From: Candidatus Defluviicoccus seviourii
Lineage (GTDB): Bacteria; Pseudomonadota; Alphaproteobacteria; Rhodospirillales; Defluviicoccaceae
Direction of reading: 5' to 3'
DNA: 64,000 bases
Assembly: GCA_900609035.2 (NCBI GenBank)
Contig: UXAT02000053.1
Location: 62,001-126,000, forward strand
The notes below the pieces were generated by a model. That model made no database searches. It was not told the origin of the DNA and saw only the letters and a program-made list of their open reading frames with translations. The position numbers and the translations under genes were made by a program. This document shows positions 24,990 to 33,986 of the stretch, in pieces (position 1 is the stretch's first letter; every line of letters begins with the position of its first letter).

Positions 24990-25754
24990 TTAAGCATGCG
25001 CTGCAAACAGCTGCTGCAGATCGACCGCGGTCAGCGGGCGCGGGCAATAGGGCTTCAGCGTGCCCGCGGCTACCCGCTCTTCGATCTGGTCCAGCGCCTG
25101 CGCAGGCTTGTCGAACGGCAGGTCGTAACAATCGTAGAGGGAATAGCGCCACCAGTTGACTTCAAGCAGGCGCGCGATGATGCGCTCGTCAAAGCGGTAC
25201 TTCTTGATTGAAGCTGGCATGCCGGCGACGATGGCATAGGGCGGCACGTCCTTGATGACGACCGAGCGCGCTGCGACCACCGCACCGGCCCCGAGCGTCA
25301 CGCCGGCCTTGATGAACGCGCCTTGGCCGATCCAGACGTCGGGCCCCAGCGTTGTCAGCGGGCAACTGGCCGTGAATTCGTGTTGCGTCTGACGGATGGT
25401 TTCGTAGCCATCCGGACGACTGAAGCGATCCCAGTCGTGCACGACCGGATAGTAGGCAACGCGCGAACAGGTCAGCCAATGGGTCGGATGCTCGTGCGCG
25501 CCGATGCGGACATCGGGCGCGATCGCGCAATAGCGGCCGATCTTCACCTTGCCGATCTGGCCGCCACTGACCGAGGTAAACGCACCGACCTCAAGCAGCG
25601 TCGGCTGGTCAATCCGGGCTTGGATGAAGCACGGTGGCTCGAAGGACGAGCCGGCATCAAGCTGGCATGTGCCCGTGAGCGTTGGCAGACGCAGTCCCAG
25701 CGGCTCGAGGCGCTCGCGCGGTGTGGCGCCGAATTCGATGCTGAGCGGTGCCAT
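24990..25754 (-). CDS. Hexapeptide-repeat (xenobiotic-type) acetyltransferase
   Basis: The 254 residues contain left-handed beta-helix hexapeptide turns (IGKVKIGRYCAIAPDVRIG, then LGPDVWIGQGAFIKAGVTLGAG) interrupted by the loop EHPTHW, which supplies the catalytic-type histidine in this family. The C-terminal part (YAIVAGMPASIKKYRF) is typical of CatB/LbH-XAT enzymes. It probably O-acetylates a sugar using acetyl-CoA. It is the first gene of the minus-strand group with pyruvyl transferase and the tail-anchored protein. An antibiotic-acetylating role is possible by family but is not suggested by the neighbours. Confidence 0.82.
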   Translation of the reverse strand: MAPLSIEFGATPRERLEPLGLRLPTLTGTCQLDAGSSFEPPCFIQARIDQPTLLEVGAFTSVSGGQIGKVKIGRYCAIAPDVRIGAHEHPTHWLTCSRVAYYPVVHDWDRFSRPDGYETIRQTQHEFTASCPLTTLGPDVWIGQGAFIKAGVTLGAGAVVAARSVVIKDVPPYAIVAGMPASIKKYRFDERIIARLLEVNWWRYSLYDCYDLPFDKPAQALDQIEERVAAGTLKPYCPRPLTAVDLQQLFAAHA

Positions 25755-25967
25755 CAGCGCGTGCCCCTTGTCCAGTAACGGATCGGATTCTTCGCTTGAA
25801 GCGTGAAGAAAAGGTTAACGTCATGGCGCACCCGATCATGGCCGCCGGCCTCAGAGCGCCTTGCGGGGTTGCCAAGGCAGCAGCACACCGCGTAGAAGGA
25901 AAGGAGATGATGCGAGGCCTGCCACGATGCCCTGGCGGACACCCGCAAAGTGAAAGCAAGAGATGCG

Positions 25968-27257
25968 ATGGCTAGACGTCTGTTTCGCAAGAAGCGACCG
26001 CAACAATCGCGGTTTTTGGCCGTCTCTCTTATTGCCATCCTCTGTCTCGGTGTGGGCTACGCACTCTGGTTCACCGACAGCACCCCGCAGCGCGAGACCG
26101 CGCAGATCAACGCTCCGGTCGCGACCGACGCCGGCCAGCCGGTCAAGCTTCCCTCCGGTTTCGGTGCTGCCTTCATTGACCGGCCGTCGATGCGGATTGG
26201 CAGTCTGGTCGAAAATGACCGCCGCAGCGAGGACAGCGCCGCCGCACCCCCGGTGGTCGAGCCCGGCGCGGTAGATCTGCCGGTACCGCGGGTAGAACCG
26301 GCGGCAGAAACCGCTCGCCCGACGTCAGCGTCGTCGGAGACCGCTCGCCCGACATCGGCGCCGGCAGCGAGCCAACCCTTGGGCCCCGGAAACGGCACGT
26401 CCGGCCAGAACAGCGAGCAGCCTCGCGCGGCTGCTCAGATTACGTCTGCAACGACTGCATCCGCTCCGGCTGCATCCCCGGCCGCGCCTCAGAGTCCCTC
26501 CGCCGGGCTGGCAACCGAACCTGCCGCCGGACCGGCAGCGCCGCCGTCCCCGGCCCAACCGGTCGAGACTGTAACCGTTGCCGCTCTGACCGCAGCGCCC
26601 GCTGCCACCCCGCCTTCAGAGCCGGAGATCGCGCCGGAGACCACGGAGTGGGTACCGCGCCCCGTCCCGCGCGCGCGCCAGGCGGAAGTCCCGCAGGCGA
26701 ATGTCCCGGACGTGAACGACGAAGAGTCCATCGACATCGGAAGACCTGCGCCTGCGCCTTCGTCGGCGCCTGCTCCTTCCTCACGCGACGATAGTTTTGC
26801 GATCGTCGCTGCCCCGTTGCGGCCGGTGGTCGTTCCCCCGTCATTGGACGACGAGCCTCTGGTCACTGAACGCGACGCGCCAACGCGGTCGTTGGACGAT
26901 AGCGATGTCGATCTGCCGCCTGCGACCAGCCGCAACGTCGCGCGCTCGCTGGTGACGACGGCCGTGCGCGACCGCGAACCGACCAGAACACTGGGAGACA
27001 CGGTCAACCTGCGCGAGATCGATCGCGGCCAGCTCTATTACTTCACCGAGCTGACAGGCCTGATGGGGCGCAAGGTCGAGCATCGCTGGATCTACCGCGG
27101 CCGGGTGGAAGGAACGATGCGCTTTCAGGTCGGGAGCAACCGCTGGCGGGCGAGCTCACGCAAGACGGTTCAGCCGAATCAGAAGGGCGAATGGCGCGTC
27201 ATCGTCGTTGACGAGGCCGGGCGGACGCTGGGCGGTTCGCGCCTGGTCGTGGAGTGA
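25968..27257 (+). CDS. Membrane-anchored Pro/Ala-rich protein with C-terminal DUF2914 domain
   Basis: The ATG at 25968 is preferred over an in-frame GTG at 25950 because it has a purine-rich stretch upstream. A basic start is followed by one membrane segment (FLAVSLIAILCLGVGYALWF). About 250 low-complexity residues rich in Ala, Pro, Thr and Ser follow, including a tandem ETARPTSA repeat. The last 80 residues match DUF2914 (YYFTELTGLMGRKVEHRWIY and GEWRVIVVDEAGRTLGG). The C-terminal domain should be periplasmic, held away from the membrane by the flexible linker. Function is unknown; the domain may bind a peptide or glycan. Confidence 0.75.
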   Translation: MARRLFRKKRPQQSRFLAVSLIAILCLGVGYALWFTDSTPQRETAQINAPVATDAGQPVKLPSGFGAAFIDRPSMRIGSLVENDRRSEDSAAAPPVVEPGAVDLPVPRVEPAAETARPTSASSETARPTSAPAASQPLGPGNGTSGQNSEQPRAAAQITSATTASAPAASPAAPQSPSAGLATEPAAGPAAPPSPAQPVETVTVAALTAAPAATPPSEPEIAPETTEWVPRPVPRARQAEVPQANVPDVNDEESIDIGRPAPAPSSAPAPSSRDDSFAIVAAPLRPVVVPPSLDDEPLVTERDAPTRSLDDSDVDLPPATSRNVARSLVTTAVRDREPTRTLGDTVNLREIDRGQLYYFTELTGLMGRKVEHRWIYRGRVEGTMRFQVGSNRWRASSRKTVQPNQKGEWRVIVVDEAGRTLGGSRLVVE

Positions 27258-27302
27258 AGGTCTCTCGGCCGGCTGACGGCGGTTCGAGCAGAATGCATTC
27301 CC

Positions 27303-27318
27303 GGTGATGCACATCACA
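27303..27318. promoter_or_regulatory. CRP/FNR-like palindrome
   Basis: GGTGA-N6-TCACA matches 9 of 10 positions of the CRP consensus TGTGA-N6-TCACA. It lies between two convergent gene ends, where a promoter is not expected, so it may be chance or a small hairpin. Confidence 0.25.
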
Positions 27319-27400
27319 GGAACGCACTACTGAAACTGCTATAACTCTCATCGTCAGGGGCTCCCCACCCCCATCTCCTGACACTCCCTCACGGGGCGAG

Positions 27401-27419
27401 CCGGGCCGCAACGGTCCGG
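27401..27419. terminator. Candidate terminator hairpin between convergent genes
   Basis: CCGGGCCG-CAA-CGGTCCGG forms an 8-bp stem with one G-U pair and a 3-nt loop, but only a weak pyrimidine tract follows. Confidence 0.35.
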
Positions 27420-27492
27420 TTCTGCCCCTTAGGAGGGGGAAGCCGGGGCGATCTTACCTCCCCCCACCGCCCGCACCTTGGTCTGCCGCCGC

Positions 27493-28944
27493 TCACAGAT
27501 AGGGTGAGAGCAGCCAGGCGGTCGCATCGCGCAGCTTGACTGCCAACGGGCGGGCGTTCAGCCGCTCCAGCGTCAGTGGCGTCGCTGCGGCGATCCGGAT
27601 GTCGATCAAGCCGTTCAGCCTTTGAACCAGATCGGCGTCGTAGCATTCGACGTCGAGCTCGAAGTTCAGTCGCAGGCTGCGCGGGTCCCAGTTTGCCGAG
27701 CCGATAAGCGCCCAGGTGCCGTCAACCGTCATCAGCTTGGCGTGATCGAACGGCGGCGGGGTCAGGAAGACGCGGCAGCCGCGGCCGAGCAGCGTGCCGA
27801 TCTTGGCATAGACCGCCCACTCGACGAGCCTCAGGTTATTCTTGAGCGGCACGACAATCTCGACGGTAACGCCGCGCAGAGCCGCCACCATCAGCGCCGT
27901 TGCAAGAATGGGGTCAGGCAGAAAGTACGGGGTGACGATGCGGACCGCCGACCGCGCCTGGGATAAAGCGGCCAGGATGGACCAGCGCAGGAGTTCGAAA
28001 TCCTCGTCCGGGCCGGCCGCGATGACCCGCGCCAGGACCGGCCCGCAGGCCTGCAGGGCTGGAAACCAGTCTCCTCCGGCCAGGCGCTCGCTCGTCGCGA
28101 ACTGCCAATCCTCGGCGAACGTGGCGGCGAAATCGCGCACGACCGGTCCCCGCAAACAGAAATGGACGTCAGCGATCGCGTCGGCTGCCGCGGCGTCATC
28201 CAGGTGACCGCGACGGATGTTCATGCCGCCGGTAAAGGCGACCGATCCATCGATGACCAGGATCTTGCGATGGTTGCGCAGGTTGGCGTAGGGCAGGTGC
28301 AGGGGAAAAAGGGTCGGCAGGAACTCCGCCGCCGTTACCCCGAGCGCCGCCAGCCGCGCTGTGATCAAGGGTTGCGAGTAGCGCACGCCGACGCCATCGA
28401 CAAGGACCCGGACGGCAACACCACGCCCGTGAGCGCGGCCCAGCGCTGCGGCGAACGCCTGGCCGAGTGCGTCGGCGTCGAAAATGTACGTCGAAAGACC
28501 GATCGAGGTTTGCGCCCCTTCGATCGCCGCCAGCATGGCCCGATAGGCCTCCGTTCCGCCCACCAGCGGCACCACGGCATTGCCAGCCGTGAGCGGGCAC
28601 GGTGCAATCGCATCGAGCAGGCGCGTCACGGCGGCGAAATGGGAATGGGGCTCGGGCAGGACGCCGACAATGCCCGCATGCGCAGCACCAGGACCGCCGC
28701 GCATGGAGCGCAGCGGCGGCTCGTGACTGCGCAGGCCGCTCGCCCGCCTGCGGATGCGATTGATGCCGAACAGTCCGTAGAAGATCGAGCCGAAAAACGG
28801 CACCAGCCAGATCAGGCCGACCCAGCCGATGGCGGCGCGCACGTCGCGCTTGTGCAGAACGGCGTGCGCGGACGCAAACACCGCCGAGAGAACCTGGGCC
28901 GTCGCCAGCAAGACCGCCCAGAGCATTGCCATGTGATCGGTCAT
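27493..28944 (-). CDS. cls: Cardiolipin synthase (phospholipase D family)
   Basis: The start MTDHMAMLW is preceded by TGGAGAACG; longer in-frame readings lack hydrophobic or ribosome-binding support. The 483-residue protein has two N-terminal membrane segments (about residues 5-25 and 35-58) and two PLD active sites, HRKILVID in the middle and HAKLMTVD near the C-terminus, each followed by the usual Gly/Asn residues (GGMN, GSANWD). It would join phosphatidylglycerol molecules into cardiolipin at the inner membrane. It is transcribed alone, divergently from the complex I subunit gene. Confidence 0.88.
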   Translation of the reverse strand: MTDHMAMLWAVLLATAQVLSAVFASAHAVLHKRDVRAAIGWVGLIWLVPFFGSIFYGLFGINRIRRRASGLRSHEPPLRSMRGGPGAAHAGIVGVLPEPHSHFAAVTRLLDAIAPCPLTAGNAVVPLVGGTEAYRAMLAAIEGAQTSIGLSTYIFDADALGQAFAAALGRAHGRGVAVRVLVDGVGVRYSQPLITARLAALGVTAAEFLPTLFPLHLPYANLRNHRKILVIDGSVAFTGGMNIRRGHLDDAAAADAIADVHFCLRGPVVRDFAATFAEDWQFATSERLAGGDWFPALQACGPVLARVIAAGPDEDFELLRWSILAALSQARSAVRIVTPYFLPDPILATALMVAALRGVTVEIVVPLKNNLRLVEWAVYAKIGTLLGRGCRVFLTPPPFDHAKLMTVDGTWALIGSANWDPRSLRLNFELDVECYDADLVQRLNGLIDIRIAAATPLTLERLNARPLAVKLRDATAWLLSPYL

Positions 28945-29217
28945 CGTTCTCCAGCTGGAATCGATCAAGCGCGCGATGCAGGGTATCCGCCCCTGATGGA
29001 ATCCGCGCCTGCCCCCATTTCCCGCCGCGACGCTTGCGGCGGTTTGGGTCCGTCTATCCGGACCGACATTGAAACGCTCCCGGGCGATCTGCGCAACGCC
29101 AAGCTTCTCTGGGCGGGGCGCCGGAGGTCCGGTGCCTTCCACCGCAGTGATGGAACGGTTATCTTACGCGATCGATCGACAGGCGGTGACACCCGCGGAA
29201 GGAAGGACGTTTCAGAC

Positions 29218-29502
29218 GTGACGACGGTACGGATCTTTCAGCCGAGCAAGACGACGATGCAATCCGGACGCGGCAACACCAAGAGATGGTTGCTCCAGTT
29301 CGAGTCATCGTCGGCGCGTTTTCACGATCCGCTCATGGGCTGGATCGGCTCCAGCGACACCCGGCAGCAGCTCCGCATGGGCTTCGAGACGCGCGAGCAG
29401 GCGGTGGCGTTCGCCGAACGGTACGGCCTGCAGTACTCCGTGCAGGAGCCGCAGGCGCGCCAGATGCGGCCAAAGAACTACGCGGAGAACTTCCGGATCT
29501 GA
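29218..29502 (+). CDS. NDUFS4-like accessory subunit of NADH:quinone oxidoreductase
   Basis: This 94-residue protein starts at GTG after GGAAGG. It matches the ETC complex I conserved-region family (mitochondrial NDUFS4, 18-kDa subunit): VRIFQPSKTTMQSGRG near the start, the DPLMGWIGSSDT core, then EQAVAFAERYGLQY and a NYAENF ending. Alphaproteobacteria and mitochondria share this accessory subunit, which sits on the peripheral arm near the NADH module. It is a single gene here, not near nuo genes. An upstream in-frame extension exists but has no homology to the family. Confidence 0.88.
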   Translation: MTTVRIFQPSKTTMQSGRGNTKRWLLQFESSSARFHDPLMGWIGSSDTRQQLRMGFETREQAVAFAERYGLQYSVQEPQARQMRPKNYAENFRI

Positions 29503-29533
29503 ATTTTGCGGCCTCCCGTGCACGGTCAGCGCC

Positions 29534-30391
29534 ATGGTGATATCGGCAGACGAACAAGCGGAGCTGGCGCGAGCGTTCGAGGCGCTCGAACATCCGAGCT
29601 TTGCCGCCCGCTTGGCGAACGCCATCGGTCGACCGATCGAAGGAGCGCTGCAGTATCTGCCGCGGCGTTGGCACGATCGCGTTCACGCCGCCGCTGAGAA
29701 AGCGATCGGCAAGACGTTCCTGGTCGCGCTCGATTCAATGGACGCACGGCCGTCGACGCGCCGTCATAACGCCCTGCATCACCTGGCGGTCGCTGCGACC
29801 GGCTCATTGGGCGGCTACCTGGGCCTGCCTGCACTTGCCGCCGAGCTGCCGGTCACGACGCTGATCATGCTGCGCTCGATCGCCGATGTCGCGCGCAGCC
29901 ACGGCGAGGACCTGGACACCACCGAGGCCCGGCTGGCTTGCCTCGAAGTGTTCGCCCTCGGCGGTCGATCGGGAGAGGATCGCTATGCCGAGATCGGCTA
30001 CTACGAGGTGCGCCTCGCGCTCTCGCTTCACTTCACGCCGCTCGCAGGCCAGCTGGCCAAGGCCGGCGCGGGAGTCGCGGCCCTTCCCGGCGCCGTCGAT
30101 CTGGTGCGATCCATCGCCGCCCGCTTCGGCGTCGTCATCACCGACAAAGCCGCAGTGCAGATGGTGCCGATCATGGGCGCGCTCACCGGCGCCGCGATCA
30201 ACACCCTCTTCCTTAAGCATTTTCAGGACATCGCGGACGGGCACTTCACGATCCGGCGGCTGGAGCGCAAGCACGGCGCCGACACGGTCGAGGCTGCGTA
30301 TCGTGCCGCCGCAAGCGTTGCCAGCGCGCGCGGCGGGCCGGCATCGGCTGAACCGGTCGTGCCATTGACGGCAGGTGCAGCGCCCGCCTGA
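29534..30391 (+). CDS. EcsC family protein
   Basis: The 285-residue product shows the EcsC domain over most of its length, with TGSLGGYLGLPALAAELPVTTLIMLRSI-type hydrophobic helices in the middle (given here in part) and NTLFLKHFQDIADGHFTIRR near the end. Two to three hydrophobic segments suggest membrane association. EcsC proteins are named for a Bacillus ABC-transporter operon, but their biochemical role is not established. It starts 31 nt after the NDUFS4-like gene and may share its transcript. It converges with thiE across a 36-nt gap. Confidence 0.82.
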   Translation: MVISADEQAELARAFEALEHPSFAARLANAIGRPIEGALQYLPRRWHDRVHAAAEKAIGKTFLVALDSMDARPSTRRHNALHHLAVAATGSLGGYLGLPALAAELPVTTLIMLRSIADVARSHGEDLDTTEARLACLEVFALGGRSGEDRYAEIGYYEVRLALSLHFTPLAGQLAKAGAGVAALPGAVDLVRSIAARFGVVITDKAAVQMVPIMGALTGAAINTLFLKHFQDIADGHFTIRRLERKHGADTVEAAYRAAASVASARGGPASAEPVVPLTAGAAPA

Positions 30392-30427
30392 GCAGCGTCG
30401 CCGGTGCCAGAGCAGACCGCTGCCGCC

Positions 30428-31072
30428 TCAGCGCGCCGCCGGCTCGCGCACCCGTTCGATCGCGGCGTTGAAAGCGCGCACAGCTGCCGCAGCTCCCTCG
30501 GGGTGGTCCCATACGCCAGCACTGACGGCGAGAAAATCAGCACCCGCCTCGATAACGGCGGCACAGTTCTCCACCGTCAGCCCGCCGATGGCGACGCATG
30601 GCACGGTCATCATCGTCGACCACCATTCGAGGATTTCGGGATCGGCCGCCGCCGGAGCAACCTTGGTCGCGGTCGGGAAGAAGGCCCCGAAGGCAACGTA
30701 GTCCGCGCCCGCCTCGGCGGCCTCGATGGCGAGGTGGCGCGAGGCGTGGCACGTGACACCGACGATGGCGTTATCGCCGACCAGCCGGCGCGCGGTTAGA
30801 TAGGGGCAGTCCGATTGACCGACATGCACGCCGTCGCACCCCATCTCGGCGGCGAGATCGGCGCGGTCGTTGAGGAGAAAGGCTGCCTCGCGCGCCTGGA
30901 CGACCGGGCGCAGGATATCGCACGCTTGGCGAATGTCGTCGTCCGAGACATCCTTCAGGCGCAGTTGCACGGCAGCGACGTCACCGGCATCGAGCGCCTG
31001 CGCCATCACAGACGAAAACGCCGCCGCGTCCAGGCGCGGCGGCGTGATCAGATACAGCCGGCAGCTCACCAC
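30428..31072 (-). CDS. thiE: Thiamine phosphate synthase
   Basis: This 214-residue TIM-barrel enzyme joins the pyrimidine diphosphate and thiazole phosphate halves of thiamine. Family segments are [45 protein letters not shown] and [18 protein letters not shown]. Translation begins at one of two consecutive GTG codons. It lies 39 nt after the aldolase gene and is probably co-transcribed. I found no TPP riboswitch-like motif in front of either gene. Confidence 0.92.
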   Translation of the reverse strand: MVSCRLYLITPPRLDAAAFSSVMAQALDAGDVAAVQLRLKDVSDDDIRQACDILRPVVQAREAAFLLNDRADLAAEMGCDGVHVGQSDCPYLTARRLVGDNAIVGVTCHASRHLAIEAAEAGADYVAFGAFFPTATKVAPAAADPEILEWWSTMMTVPCVAIGGLTVENCAAVIEAGADFLAVSAGVWDHPEGAAAAVRAFNAAIERVREPAAR

Positions 31073-31111
31073 CGATCCAGTCCCGGTCGGCAGTTTCGCC
31101 GCCCTTCAGCC

Positions 31112-32053
31112 TTAAGCGCCCTGGCGAGCCTTGCCGAGGAAGATGTTGATGATGCGATCGAGCATCGCCAATGCATCCTCGCGCGGCCGCTGGAAGGTGT
31201 TGCGGCCGATGATCTGGCCGTTGCCGCCGCCATCAAAGATGTCCTGCGCATCCTGGTAGACCGCATCCGCACCCTTCATGGCGCCGCCCGAGAAGACCAC
31301 GATCCGCCGGCCGGCGAACGCCGCCTGCATGACGTGCTTGACGCGCGCGGCCTGGGTCGAAATGTCGATCTTCTGCGCCTCGTAGACCTTCTTCGCCTCG
31401 CCCTGCTCGATGAAGTTGCTGGGCAGCTTGACCTTGATGACATGGGCGCCGATGAGGGCCGCCATGTGCGCCGCATACGCGCCAACGTCGACCGCCAGCT
31501 CGCCATCCTTCGACAGCGCACCGCCGCGCGGGTACGACCACACGACTGCGGCAAGTCCCTTGGCCTTCGCCTCGGCGATCAGCTCACGAAGGTCCTGCAT
31601 CATGTCGAACGCGGCATCCGATCCCGGATAGATGGTGTAGCCGATCGCGGCGCACCCCAGCCGGACCGCATCATCGACCGATGCAGTGATGGCTTGGCTC
31701 GGTGCCTCCTTGCTACGGGCCAGCGTGTTCGAGCTGTTCATCTTGAGGATGAACGGGATCTGCCCGGCCAAGCTGTCCGCCACCTGCTCAATCATGCCGA
31801 GCACCGATGCGTAGGCGTTCAGGCCGGCATCGATTGCCAATTGGGCATGATAGAGCGGATCATAACCGGCCGGATTGGGGCCGAAACTGCGCACCGGTCC
31901 ATGTTCAAAGCCTTGATCGACCGGCAGAATCACCATCTTGCCGGTGCCGCCAAGGCGCCCTGTGCACAGCATGCGTGCCAGATTGGCTTTGGTGCCCGGA
32001 TTGTCGCTTTCGTAGTTATCAAGAATCTTCTTAACCGTCCTCGTGACTCTCAT
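31112..32053 (-). CDS. fbaB: Class I fructose-bisphosphate aldolase (DhnA type)
   Basis: The start MRVTRTVKKIL is supported by GGGGAG 9 nt upstream; longer readings add unrelated residues. The 313-residue barrel has PVDQGFEHGPVRSF near residue 45, the Schiff-base region VIKVKLPSNF and the phosphate-binding end GGNGQIIGRNTFQR. It cleaves fructose 1,6-bisphosphate in glycolysis or makes it in gluconeogenesis without a metal. It is the first gene of a short unit with thiE. Confidence 0.9.
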   Translation of the reverse strand: MRVTRTVKKILDNYESDNPGTKANLARMLCTGRLGGTGKMVILPVDQGFEHGPVRSFGPNPAGYDPLYHAQLAIDAGLNAYASVLGMIEQVADSLAGQIPFILKMNSSNTLARSKEAPSQAITASVDDAVRLGCAAIGYTIYPGSDAAFDMMQDLRELIAEAKAKGLAAVVWSYPRGGALSKDGELAVDVGAYAAHMAALIGAHVIKVKLPSNFIEQGEAKKVYEAQKIDISTQAARVKHVMQAAFAGRRIVVFSGGAMKGADAVYQDAQDIFDGGGNGQIIGRNTFQRPREDALAMLDRIINIFLGKARQGA

Positions 32054-32368
32054 ACCTGAATCTCCCCGCTCTTGTGCTAGCGCTTTGCCCCAAATACACG
32101 AGCGGGTTCGCATTGGCAACGAAGGTCTTGACGGCGGCAACTGACGAAATCGCGGCCGCAGCACGCTTTTGGCGCTGTCACGGCGGTGAAACATGCAGCG
32201 CAAGCGCGGCTCTCCGCTCGCAGCCAGCCGCAGCCGCTCAGCAGATACTCTCGTTATAGTTGCGGGCGCAGCCGCAGCAAGATGCGGCGGGCAGTCGGCG
32301 GGAGCCTGGTTTACCAAGCAATCGGCACGCGGAAATATGAAGCGAATTAACAGCATTTTATGGCTATC

Positions 32369-32398
32369 TTGAGTGATATAAGTATAGAATATTATAAT
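32369..32398 (+). promoter_or_regulatory. Putative promoter upstream of the ParA operon
   Basis: TTGAGT (32369-32374) and a perfect TATAAT (32393-32398) are 18 nt apart in an AT-rich island. The leader to the ParA start would be about 225 nt long. Confidence 0.45.
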
Positions 32399-32463
32399 TC
32401 GCTGCCCCTGATGTATTATGCTATACCAAGCCGGTACAAGTATTCGGTAGATTTCTTCGGATT

Positions 32464-32538
32464 CGCGCCGACTTGGCGCGTCTCCGGACACGGTTCGGGT
32501 TGTGCTTGATGAGGATCGCCCCGGACACGTACGGACAC
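32464..32538. promoter_or_regulatory. Candidate operator or centromere-like repeats before the ParA gene
   Basis: CGCGCC-GACTT-GGCGCG is a perfect inverted repeat at 32464-32480, followed by three direct CGGACAC copies at 32485, 32522 and 32532. Repeats of this sort just upstream of parA genes often bind the partner protein. Confidence 0.35.
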
Positions 32539-32630
32539 CGTCGCGCACAGCGGATGCTTGACACGCGACATCGGGCTTTTTTCCGCCAGCACCGCGAGCA
32601 GCGGTCCGGCGGTTCGGCAGGGAGTGGAGC

Positions 32631-33404
32631 ATGCTGACGTCTCAACCGGTCGGGAACGACGGCTCGTCCGCCGGCGACAACACGCGCGGCCTTCGTGTCG
32701 TCGTGTTCTCCTCGCAGAAGGGCGGATCCGGCAAGACCACGCTGTGCGGGCATCTCGCCGTGCAGGCGGAGCTGACCGGCTGCGGCCCGGTCGCGCTCGT
32801 CGATACCGACCCGCAGGGCAGCCTGGCGCAGTGGTGGAATGCGCGGTCGGCCGAGGCGCCGGTGTTCATGAAGGCGCAGGTCGACTACCTGCACGAGGAC
32901 CTGGACCAGTTGGAGCGGGCCGGCATCCGGCTCGTCTTCATCGACACGCCGCCGGCGGTGACCGACACCATCCGCCGCATCGTCGCCTTCGCCGACATGG
33001 TGGTGGTGCCGACCAAACCGTCGCCGCACGATCTGCGCGCCGTCGGAGCGACGGTCGACATCATCGACAGCCAGATGAAGCCGTTGATTTTCGTCGTCAG
33101 CGACGCGACACCCAGGGCCCGGATCACGAGCGATACCGCGATTGCACTCTCCCAGCACGGCACGGTGGCCCCGGTCTGCATTGCACACCGGACGATCTAT
33201 GCCACCAGCATGATCCACGGCCTGACCGTGGTCGAGACGCAGCCCGGCACGGCGGCCGCACTCGAGGTCGCGGATCTGTGGAATTACATCTACGCCCGCA
33301 TCGACAAGCCGGTCGGCCGCGCCACGCTCGGCACCGGTGTGTACCAGAAGCGCGCCGCCTTCGGCCGCCGCAAGCCGACGCCCTCGATTGCCGTGGCAGG
33401 CTGA
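32631..33404 (+). CDS. Orphan ParA-type partition ATPase
   Basis: The 257-residue protein has the deviant Walker A motif QKGGSGKTT at about residues 29-37 with the signature lysine, the DTDPQGSLAQWW segment and the FIDTPPAVTD Walker B-like region, all typical of ParA/Soj ATPases that dimerise on ATP and bind DNA non-specifically. There is no N-terminal DNA-binding extension, as in type Ib ParA and in cargo-positioning ATPases of the McdA/ParC kind. Neither parB nor chromosomal replication genes are nearby, so it is not the main chromosome partition locus. The downstream gene starts within 2 nt of its stop and probably encodes its partner. Confidence 0.85.
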   Translation: MLTSQPVGNDGSSAGDNTRGLRVVVFSSQKGGSGKTTLCGHLAVQAELTGCGPVALVDTDPQGSLAQWWNARSAEAPVFMKAQVDYLHEDLDQLERAGIRLVFIDTPPAVTDTIRRIVAFADMVVVPTKPSPHDLRAVGATVDIIDSQMKPLIFVVSDATPRARITSDTAIALSQHGTVAPVCIAHRTIYATSMIHGLTVVETQPGTAAALEVADLWNYIYARIDKPVGRATLGTGVYQKRAAFGRRKPTPSIAVAG

Positions 33405-33405
33405 C

Positions 33406-33891
33406 ATGGAAATGACGAGAGCGCCACGCTCGCGCGGCGGACGCGAGCCCCTGTTCGCCAAAAAAGGCGAGGCCATTCCCGCCGGGGTCCCGGTGCGCGA
33501 TCCGCGCGCGGGCGTCGAGGCGGGTGCCTCTTCACCGTTGGGCTTCCTCATCCAGCGCCGCGTCACCGGCGCGCCGCCGCAAGGAGCGATCCTCGCTTCG
33601 CCGCCGATCGCCGCCGGTCCGTCGCCTTGGGGCACGGACAGCACCGAGGAGTATCCGCGCGAGGCGCTGTCGGCGCCGCTGTCGGTGCCGCTAGCGGTGA
33701 CGACGGCAGCGGTCGGCGAGGGCGGGGAAGAAGACTGGAAGCGGATGAGCTTCCGCGTGCGGCCCGAGTCGCACCGCCAACTGCGCAATATCGCAAGGCT
33801 GTGGGGCGTGAGCGTGCAGAGCCTCTTGCAGAAGGCGGTCGCCAACTTCCTCGACGCCGCGCTCACCCCGGGCGACGACTGGCGGCACTAA
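33406..33891 (+). CDS. Small ParA-partner-like protein with C-terminal ribbon-helix-helix-like segment
   Basis: The start is the ATG at 33406, one base after the ParA stop. The 161-residue product has a basic N-terminus (MTRAPRSRGGR), a long Pro/Ala/Gly-rich and probably disordered middle, and a C-terminal segment of about 40 residues (KRMSFRVRPESHRQLRNIA, then GVSVQSLLQKAV) that looks like a ribbon-helix-helix DNA-binding fold. Basic N-terminal tails of ParB-like partners stimulate ParA ATPases in known systems, so the layout fits a ParA partner. I recognise no named family. It could bind the repeats at 32464-32538 or attach ParA to a protein cargo. Confidence 0.7.
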   Translation: MEMTRAPRSRGGREPLFAKKGEAIPAGVPVRDPRAGVEAGASSPLGFLIQRRVTGAPPQGAILASPPIAAGPSPWGTDSTEEYPREALSAPLSVPLAVTTAAVGEGGEEDWKRMSFRVRPESHRQLRNIARLWGVSVQSLLQKAVANFLDAALTPGDDWRH

Positions 33892-33986
33892 CGGGGGGGA
33901 TCGGCCTTGGCCGATCTCGCCAAGTGGCTTGTCCGGCACTCCACTGCTCAATATCTTGTTTTCAGGCAGTGGTGTCCGGAGGACCG

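Larger units (their letters stand above)
32054..32630. other. Divergent intergenic region with AT-rich promoter segment and repeats
   Basis: No convincing gene is present in these 577 nt between fbaB and the ParA-type gene. The segment 32320-32450 is strikingly AT-rich compared with its surroundings and holds a promoter-like pair. Closer to the ParA gene are a 6-bp inverted repeat (32464-32480) and three CGGACAC copies (32485, 32522, 32532). Confidence 0.55.

Noticed and set aside
28162..29217. Upstream extension of the NDUFS4-like protein frame
   Set aside because: The extra 352 codons lie antisense to cardiolipin synthase and do not resemble the family; the GTG at 29218 fits the family length.
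31073..32100. TPP riboswitch for thiE
   Set aside because: No THI-box CTGAGA element is visible in the 39-nt gap before thiE or just upstream of the aldolase gene.
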